NCBI GenBank assembly: GCA_002347125.1
Contig: DDXG01000086.1
Coordinates: forward strand, 1 to 5,025
Direction: 5' to 3'
Origin: Phycisphaerales bacterium UBA2266
GTDB taxonomy: Bacteria; Planctomycetota; Phycisphaerae; Sedimentisphaerales; Anaerobacaceae
Length of the DNA: 5,025 nucleotides
The notes beneath the pieces were generated by a model that saw nothing but the letters and a program-made list of their open reading frames with translations, was not told where the DNA came from and searched no databases. The position numbers and the translations under genes were made by a program. Each line of letters opens with the position of its first letter. The first letter of the stretch is position 1. Of this stretch, positions 1 through 4,072 are shown one piece after another.

Positions 1-432
1 GCCGCCCATCGCGTAGACATCGCTGACGGAATTGGCCGCCGCGACCTGCCCGAACATGTAGGGATCATCGACCGACGGGGTGAAGACATCCACCGTCTGG
101 ACCAGCGCGGTCCCATCGCCCATGTCGTAGATGCCTGCATCGTCGCCGGCGGGCACTCCGACGAGCACCCTGGGGTCATCCGAGACCACCGGCAGCCCCT
201 TGAGAACCTCCTTGAGAAAGGCCTGGTCGATCTTCGAGGCGCAGCCGGCCTTCTCGACGAGCTGGGTGAGTTTGACCTCGCCGGTGGGCGATTCGAGCCG
301 CTCGCCGGCGCAGAGGCAGATGTTCTTGAGCTTGAACAGCTCGCACGGGCAGGGCTGCTTGGGATCGCAGATGCAGTGGCCCAGGCGAATGGACCTTTGC
401 ATGACGCGTTTTCTTCGTTCGGTGGCTTTCAT
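1..432 (-). CDS. selD: Selenide, water dikinase (SelD), N-terminal part, with Cys-rich N-terminal extension; 3' end beyond window
   Basis: SelD makes selenophosphate from selenide and ATP, the selenium donor for selenoproteins and selenium-modified tRNA. The 144 visible residues include KLTQLVEKAGCASKI, GDDAGIYDMGDG, QTVDVFTP, DDPYMFGQ and AAANSVSDVYAMGG, the hallmark N-terminal half of SelD. They align with the E. coli protein as I recall it without gaps at a constant offset of 47: Cys64, Lys67, Asp98, Asp115 and Asp138 match Cys17, Lys20, Asp51, Asp68 and Asp91. Cys64 is a TGC codon, so it is not selenocysteine here; E. coli Cys19 is replaced by Ser66. Residues 1-53 are extra and hold three CxC pairs (Cys20/22, 28/30, 39/41), which suggests a metal or Fe-S site. 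I chose the ATG at 432 because GAGG lies 5 nt upstream; an in-frame ATG at 402 is the alternative. It is the last visible gene of the cluster, 85 nt after the activator. Confidence 0.9.
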   Translation of the reverse strand, partial: MKATERRKRVMQRSIRLGHCICDPKQPCPCELFKLKNICLCAGERLESPTGEVKLTQLVEKAGCASKIDQAFLKEVLKGLPVVSDDPRVLVGVPAGDDAGIYDMGDGTALVQTVDVFTPSVDDPYMFGQVAAANSVSDVYAMGG

Positions 433-436
433 TCGT

Positions 437-441
437 ACCTC
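437..441 (-). promoter_or_regulatory. Ribosome binding site of selD, inside the repeat array
   Basis: On the minus strand GAGGT ends 4 nt before the ATG at 432, so the GAGG core is 5 nt from the start codon. This favours the start at 432 over the in-frame ATG at 402, which has no comparable purine run. The site lies in the TACGA-type array: TACGAGGTACGA stands where neighbouring units read TACGAAATACGA, so the repeat itself seems to have provided the site. Confidence 0.6.
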
Positions 442-486
442 GTATTTCGTCGTTCGTATGGCGTATGGCGTATCGCGTTCGTGGAG

Positions 487-501
487 GCCGCCTGCGGCGG
501 C
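487..501. repeat. GC-rich hairpin of the composite repeat
   Basis: GCCGCC and GGCGGC form a perfect 6-bp stem around a TGC loop. It occupies the same place between two tandem arrays as the hairpins at 2838-2906, 3433-3502 and 4114-4132, although its sequence differs from theirs. Confidence 0.7.
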
Positions 502-517
502 GGAGTTCGTATTTCGT

Positions 518-1330
518 CTATCGTCCCTCGTCTCTCGTCACTTGTTGGGCGGCCAGGACGGCGGCGCCCAGCGCCCCGGTCATCTGCGGATCCGGGCAGA
601 CCCGCACGTCGCGGCCGACAGCCCCGGCCAGGGCCGCATCCATGCCGGGGACCAGGGCCACGCCTCCGGTGAAGACGACAGGCTCGTCAAGGCCCCTGCC
701 GGCCATCGCGGCCACGCGCGATGCGATGGAGTTGCGGACGCCGGCGATGATGTCGCTGGCGGCGGTGCCCGAGGCGAGCAGGCCGATGATCTCGGTCTCG
801 GCGAAGACCACGCACATGCTGCTGATGGCGGCCGGGGTCTCGCTGTCGGCCGCCAGATGCCCCAGGCCATCGAGCGGCACGCCGAGCCGCCGGGCAACCA
901 CCTCGAGGAACCGCCCCGTGCCCGCGGCACAGCGGTCGTTCATCGCGAAATCGCGGACCTTGCCGTCGCCATCCAGCCGGACAACCTTGCTGTCTTCGCC
1001 GCCTATGTCGATCACCGTCCGGGCGTCGCCCACGCGGCGGCGGACTCCAACGGCGTGGCAGGTAATCTCCGTAACGGTCGTGTCCGCAACGCCCACAGCC
1101 GCTCGACCGTAGCCGGTCGCCACGGTTCGCCGGACATCGTCGGGACCAATGCCGCCGTCCCGGCAGACGGCGCCGAACAACTCCTCGGCCAGCCTCGACT
1201 GCTCCACACCCTGGTCGGCCACCCCCCCGGCAACGACCTCCAGGGTGCGGGCATCGACCAGGACAATCTTGATGGCGCGTGAGCCGGCGTCTATGCCGGC
1301 ACAGATCATGGACGTCTGCGTTGTCTGCAT
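518..1330 (-). CDS. 2-hydroxyacyl-CoA dehydratase activator (HgdC / BadF-BcrA type ATPase)
   Basis: This is the archerase-type ATPase that binds one [4Fe-4S] cluster across a homodimer and uses ATP hydrolysis to push low-potential electrons into an HgdB-type partner. Of 270 residues, visible ASKHA-fold motifs are GIDAGSRAIK (12-21), ATGYGR (71-76), TEITCHAVG, IDIGGEDSK (107-115) and VFTGGVALVPG (219-229). The family's cluster cysteines are Cys134 in MNDRCAAGTGRFLE and Cys173 in SSMCVVFAETE. The length is close to the usual 255-270. The start is uncertain: ATG 1330 is chosen, ATG 1309 sits just before the ATPase domain, and a TTG at 1348 falls within a repeat and is unlikely. None has a clear Shine-Dalgarno sequence. 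It starts 4 nt after the upstream gene ends, which suggests one operon. The last six residues, TRDEGR, and the stop come from the flanking repeat. Confidence 0.93.
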   Translation of the reverse strand: MQTTQTSMICAGIDAGSRAIKIVLVDARTLEVVAGGVADQGVEQSRLAEELFGAVCRDGGIGPDDVRRTVATGYGRAAVGVADTTVTEITCHAVGVRRRVGDARTVIDIGGEDSKVVRLDGDGKVRDFAMNDRCAAGTGRFLEVVARRLGVPLDGLGHLAADSETPAAISSMCVVFAETEIIGLLASGTAASDIIAGVRNSIASRVAAMAGRGLDEPVVFTGGVALVPGMDAALAGAVGRDVRVCPDPQMTGALGAAVLAAQQVTRDEGR

Positions 1331-1332
1331 TG

Positions 1333-1364
1333 AGTTAATCCGTGTCAAATCGTGTCAATCCGTG
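1333..1364 (-). repeat. Short tandem repeat (HGLTRxDTD type) at the junction of two genes
   Basis: On the plus strand units of about 10-12 nt of the form ATCCGTGTCA occur three times with small changes. The minus-strand reading gives HGLTRFDTD and then TAA, the C-terminus and stop of the upstream dehydratase-like gene. The same element, in the same orientation and frame, occurs at 2935-2965 inside the neighbouring gene, where it reads HGLTRIDTD. It ends 3 nt before the activator ATG. Confidence 0.8.
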
Positions 1365-2744
1365 GTCTCTGCGAGACACAGCAGTCTCGACGAGGGCTTC
1401 GATCCGCGTCTGCAGTGTCGGGCGCATGGCATCGGATATGGATGGGACCTCGATTTCAAGAATGGGTATGCGCCGATGGGCCGAGACAACATCGGCGATG
1501 AGCCGCCCTTCGAGGGCACAGTGGCTCGCCCCCGGGATGCGGCTGATCAGCAGCGCCTCGCAGCCGAAACGCTCCATGTCCGCCAGAATCCGCGCCGCCC
1601 GGTCGCCGACGGGCCCGACCATCAGATCGGCCAGGGCGCTGCGGGCCAGGGCCTCCAGCGGCGGCACGTCGGTATCGATGGGGTCGAGGGCGTGCGAGAA
1701 CAGATACTCCGTCCCGCAAATCCGCCCGCCGCATTGTTCCAGCAGGTTCATCACACGGATGTCAGCGACGGGATTGACCCAGAAGATGCGAGCGGGATAG
1801 TCGTCAGTCGTGGGTCGATAGTCGTTGGCAGCCAGCCTGGCGTCGACCTCGGCGAGCAGGTCATCGAGCACCGCCAGCGTCTCGTCCCGGTCGGAGCAGT
1901 AGTGGATGGCGAGCATCTCGGCGATGAGCATTTCCAGGGCGGGCATCGGACACGGCTCGGCGGTGAAGACGGCCATCCGCAACCGGGCGAGCTTTTCTCG
2001 TACGAGGTTGGCCTGCTCGATGCCGGCCGCCAGGGCATCATCGTCGAGCGGCCGACCCGCCATATCCGCCAGGGCCCGGCGCACGCGGTCCAGTTCACCC
2101 ATGACGAATTCGACCTGCGATTTCGGGGCAATGAGATTGCCGGGCAGTTGAACCGCCGGCTCGCCGGCATCCGGGGCCCGCCGATGTGGAATCTCCCACC
2201 ACAACACGTCGAATCCCAGGTCCGGCAAACGCTGGGCAATGGCCGAAAAATCGTCACAGACGGCCCCGACGCTGCACACCAGCAGGTCGGGAATGGGAAA
2301 GTGCTCGCCATTGACGAACGCGCCCAGCATCGCCCGCACGGGACAGAACGACTCGTCGATCCCAAGAGAATCCGCTATCTCCAGCAATCGTGTCGAATGC
2401 TCCATGATGCACGGAATCCACCACGCGCCGTCGGGATAAAAAGCCACGAGGTTGTCGAGAGCGTATGCCATGACCGGGATCGTTCCCAGGTCCTTCATCA
2501 CGCCAACGATCTTCCTGCCGGCCCGGCGGGCCGCATGCAGCCGATCTTCCTCGGTCAGCAGGAGATTCCACAGTCGCAGCGCCGCCGCCGAGTCGTCGAA
2601 CAGCAGCTTCGTAAGGCGGTGGTCGCCGTCGTCCACGTGGCGGCTCAGGGGCCCTCCATAATCAGCCTCCCGCAGTCCGCGGCGGCACAAGTCGGCGTAG
2701 CGGCCGTCCCACTGGGTAAGCGTGATCTGCCGCGGCCGGGTCAT
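1335..2744 (-). CDS. 2-hydroxyacyl-CoA dehydratase (HgdB) superfamily protein, divergent
   Basis: This 469-residue protein shows a diverged HgdB-type layout. KIVGVMKDLGTIPVMAYAL (79-97) matches the first strand and helix, but the usual Cys of that motif is absent. Next come SFCPVRAMLGAF with Cys134, VCDDF with Cys163, a helical middle, a second Rossmann-like half starting at PARIFWVNPVAD (317-328), QCGGRICGTEY with Cys338 and Cys343, and the family's C-terminal signature TRIEALVE (447-454). The N-terminal segment with PLSRHVDDGDHR (32-43) is not one I can assign. It may be a subunit of the [4Fe-4S] dehydratase or reductase served by the activator; the substrate is unknown. Its ATG overlaps the upstream TGA (ATGA), indicating translational coupling. 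The final HGLTRFDTD is repeat-derived, and residues about 307-317 may be another small in-frame repeat. Confidence 0.82.
   Translation of the reverse strand: MTRPRQITLTQWDGRYADLCRRGLREADYGGPLSRHVDDGDHRLTKLLFDDSAAALRLWNLLLTEEDRLHAARRAGRKIVGVMKDLGTIPVMAYALDNLVAFYPDGAWWIPCIMEHSTRLLEIADSLGIDESFCPVRAMLGAFVNGEHFPIPDLLVCSVGAVCDDFSAIAQRLPDLGFDVLWWEIPHRRAPDAGEPAVQLPGNLIAPKSQVEFVMGELDRVRRALADMAGRPLDDDALAAGIEQANLVREKLARLRMAVFTAEPCPMPALEMLIAEMLAIHYCSDRDETLAVLDDLLAEVDARLAANDYRPTTDDYPARIFWVNPVADIRVMNLLEQCGGRICGTEYLFSHALDPIDTDVPPLEALARSALADLMVGPVGDRAARILADMERFGCEALLISRIPGASHCALEGRLIADVVSAHRRIPILEIEVPSISDAMRPTLQTRIEALVETAVSRRDHGLTRFDTD
1796..1825 (-). repeat. Short direct repeat inside the dehydratase-like gene
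   Basis: GATAGTCGT occurs at 1796-1804 and 1817-1825 on the plus strand, with a related AGTCGT between them. The 21-nt period keeps the reading frame, and the minus strand encodes NDYRPTTDDYP. It lies in the linker between a helix and the first strand of the second domain, where an insertion should be tolerated. The base pattern resembles the other tandem units of this window but shares no long match with them. Confidence 0.5.
2741..2744 (-). other. ATGA stop/start overlap
   Basis: The TGA of the upstream gene (2741-2743) and the ATG of the downstream gene (2742-2744) share bases in ATGA. This is a common arrangement for translational reinitiation and supports co-expression of the two dehydratase-like proteins. 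Only a weak GAG lies upstream as a possible ribosome binding site. Confidence 0.8.
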
Positions 2745-4072
2745 CGCAGCATCTCAAAAAAGGCCATGATGCGATCGGCGGTTCGCTGCCCGCACTTCGT
2801 ATTGCGTATTGCATCTTGCGTATTGCGCATTGCGCTGGGGTGGCGGCCTTTGCCGAAGGCAAGGGCCGGACGATCCAGCCCTTCGCTGCGCGAAAGGCCG
2901 CCACCCAAGCGCCTTGATGCCTTGTCGGCGCGACAATCTGTGTCAATCCGTGTTAATCCATGGTTCATATCTGTCGTTCGTCCGTCGTCCCTCGTCCCTC
3001 CTTGTCCGGCTGTTACGCCTTCGCAGGCCGCCTCGATGGCGAGCACGGGCAGTCCCAGGGTATGCTTTACCCTCGACAATTCCGCATGCCAGGCGTCGCA
3101 CCACAAGTGGCGATAATAGATGACACCGCGTACACGATGGGACCGGCAGGCGTCCTTGAGCCATGCGTGGAGGGGGTCGTTCGGACGGCGAGAAGGGTCT
3201 CTTACGCCCTCGAAATAGGCCCTACCCAAAGCGGTCAACGGGTCTTCGGCGAGGGCGGCGGGATCGAATTGGCCGGGCCAGCCTCTTTCGCCCGTCTCCG
3301 TGGCGTCGAAGACTATGCGTCCGCCGTTGTCCTCGATGAGGTCGTAGATGTCGAAGTCCTGCTTGAGCAGAGGGCCGCCGATAATGGCCAAGGCAATCTC
3401 GTCGTTCCTATGGCGCATTGCGTATTGCGTCGGGGTGGCGGCCTTTACCGAAGGCAAGGGCCGGACCGAGTCGGGCCTTCGCTGCGCGAAGCGCTGCCAT
3501 CCATCTGCCTCGTCCCTCGCCTCTCGTCCCTCCGCTGCATCCTGCGGCGGATCCGGCGCCTCATCGAGTCCGGCCGGGCCGCCGCGGCCAAACCGCTCGA
3601 CAAGTTCGGCCCAACGGCGGGCGGTGCGGCCGGGCCGGGCGCCGAGGATGGAGCGGCGAGCGGCCTGATACTGACCCATGATAGCCGTCAGATGCGCGCT
3701 CGACGGCTCCAGACCACCGACAGCAACGAGGAAACGACCGAGTCGCCGCAGTTCTTCGACATAGTAATCGAATGCCCCGGCGCTCTGCCATGTTGCGGGG
3801 ATATTGAGAAGGAATGCCCGGATCGGGCCGACCGCCGGCACATCGAAGGCGCGGCGCATCTGGTCGCACAACGTGGTCATGACCACGGCATCGACCTCGG
3901 ATCTGGACAGGGCCTCGTTGAGAAACGATCGCGCGTATGCGCACATGCCCTCGCGCCGCGCCGCCACCGCATCGGGACCGGCGGCCGAGCATACGATCCT
4001 CCAGGGCCGCAGGCCATGAGCGGCGATCCACTCGGCCGGGACATAAGGACATGTGTACAGGACCGTCTTCAT
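2741..4072 (-). CDS. 2-hydroxyacyl-CoA dehydratase (HgdB) superfamily protein with two repeat-derived insertions
   Basis: The N-terminus VLYTCPYVPAEWIAAHGLRP (4-23) is a classic HgdB-type start with Cys8. CAYARSFLNEAL (Cys44) and TTLCDQMRRAFD (Cys69) follow; these three are the probable [4Fe-4S] ligands. The second half begins at LAIIGGPLL (228-236) and includes DLIEDNGGRIV, YRHLWCDAWHAEL (Cys325) and LGLPVLAIE. The family's terminal helix is ADRIMAFFEML (432-442). Two blocks do not belong to the family: residues about 181-222, in the linker between halves, and about 356-428, just before the terminal helix. Both are encoded by the composite repeats at 3407-3532 and 2789-3006 and are rich in Arg, Ala and Pro. 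Without them about 328 residues remain. Start and stop codons both lie in ATGA overlaps. The frame is intact throughout, so I call it a gene rather than a pseudogene, though activity with the insertions is unproven. Confidence 0.87.
   Translation of the reverse strand: MKTVLYTCPYVPAEWIAAHGLRPWRIVCSAAGPDAVAARREGMCAYARSFLNEALSRSEVDAVVMTTLCDQMRRAFDVPAVGPIRAFLLNIPATWQSAGAFDYYVEELRRLGRFLVAVGGLEPSSAHLTAIMGQYQAARRSILGARPGRTARRWAELVERFGRGGPAGLDEAPDPPQDAAEGREARDEADGWQRFAQRRPDSVRPLPSVKAATPTQYAMRHRNDEIALAIIGGPLLKQDFDIYDLIEDNGGRIVFDATETGERGWPGQFDPAALAEDPLTALGRAYFEGVRDPSRRPNDPLHAWLKDACRSHRVRGVIYYRHLWCDAWHAELSRVKHTLGLPVLAIEAACEGVTAGQGGTRDDGRTTDMNHGLTRIDTDCRADKASRRLGGGLSRSEGLDRPALAFGKGRHPSAMRNTQDAIRNTKCGQRTADRIMAFFEMLR
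2789..3006 (-). repeat. Large composite repeat inserted in frame before the terminal helix of the dehydratase-like gene
   Basis: In coding-strand order this holds a GGGACGA-type array (about 2980-3003), the HGLTRIDTD element (2935-2965), a short linker, a 69-bp palindrome (2838-2906) and a GCAATAC-type tandem array (about 2796-2836). Nothing in it resembles the dehydratase family, and native motifs resume on both sides. The length of about 219 nt preserves the reading frame. It is the longest copy in the window and combines modules found singly elsewhere. The borders are estimates from the protein pattern. Confidence 0.85.
2838..2906. repeat. 69-bp palindromic module, copy 1
   Basis: The outer arms GGGTGGCGGCCTTT (2838-2851) and AAAGGCCGCCACCC (2893-2906) are perfect 14-bp complements. 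Inner pairs such as CGAAGG (2854-2859) with CCTTCG (2880-2885) extend the hairpin. No stop codon occurs within it in any of the six frames. A closely related copy is at 3433-3502 in the same orientation. Confidence 0.9.
3407..3532 (-). repeat. Composite repeat inserted in frame in the linker of the dehydratase-like gene
   Basis: On the coding strand a GGGACGA-type array (about 3508-3532) is followed by a second copy of the palindromic module (3433-3502) and a short GCAATAC-type array (about 3409-3430). The order and orientation are the same as at 2789-3006, but the HGLTR element is missing. It encodes residues about 181-222, between the two halves of the protein, ending shortly before the native strand LAIIGGPLL. 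Confidence 0.83.
3433..3502. repeat. Palindromic module, copy 2 (70 bp)
   Basis: The left arm GGGTGGCGGCCTTT is identical to copy 1 at 2838-2851, and the following 20 nt differ at one base. The central loop is diverged and one base longer. The right arm has four differences from copy 1 over 22 nt and no longer pairs perfectly with the left arm. The extra base changes the frame across the module, so the two copies encode different peptides at one end. Confidence 0.88.
4069..4072 (-). other. ATGA stop/start overlap next to a repeat
   Basis: The TGA of the upstream gene (4069-4071) overlaps the ATG of the next gene (4070-4072). The repeat at 4073-4155 lies directly upstream, so it lengthened the upstream protein while leaving the coupled junction intact. 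The sequence TACGAGCC before the ATG provides only a weak GAG as a ribosome binding site. Confidence 0.8.

Larger units (their letters stand above)
433..540 (-). repeat. Composite interspersed repeat between activator and selD
   Basis: Read on the minus strand this holds a GGGACGA-type array (about 521-540), a TACGAA unit (about 503-515), a GC-rich hairpin (487-501), then ACGAAC, GCCATAC and TACGAAA-type units (about 433-480). It fills the whole 85-nt gap between the activator stop at 518 and the selD start at 432, and extends about 20 nt into the activator, giving its last residues TRDEGR and its TAG stop. There is no T-run after the hairpin, so it does not look like an intrinsic terminator. 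The module order matches the copies at 2789-3006, 3407-3532 and 4073-4155. Confidence 0.8.

Noticed and set aside
487..501. Hairpin as intrinsic terminator between activator and selD
   Set aside because: There is no T-run on either side in the minus-strand direction, the stem is only 6 bp, and selD follows closely with a plausible ribosome binding site.
433..540. CRISPR array
   Set aside because: The units are about 7-12 nt, degenerate and without spacers, unlike CRISPR repeats.
131..1282. Plus-strand open frame of 383 codons
   Set aside because: It is antisense to selD and the activator, both confirmed by many family motifs, and shows no domain of its own.
1309..1348. Start of the activator at the TTG at 1348
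   Set aside because: That codon lies in the tandem repeat and would overlap the upstream stop; the ATGs at 1330 and 1309 are more plausible.
2755..2765. Run of six T on the minus strand near the end of the dehydratase-like gene as a programmed frameshift site
   Set aside because: It encodes the expected FFE of the terminal helix and the next gene starts normally at the ATGA overlap, so no frameshift is needed.
1149..3116. Long plus-strand open frame of 655 codons
   Set aside because: It runs antisense to two genes with clear family motifs and through a repeat. The translation is rich in Arg, Gly, Pro and His with no recognisable motif, as expected for an antisense frame in GC-rich coding DNA.
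2741..4072. Pseudogene because of the two insertions
   Set aside because: The frame is continuous, the native motifs including the last helix are intact, and both ATGA couplings are preserved.
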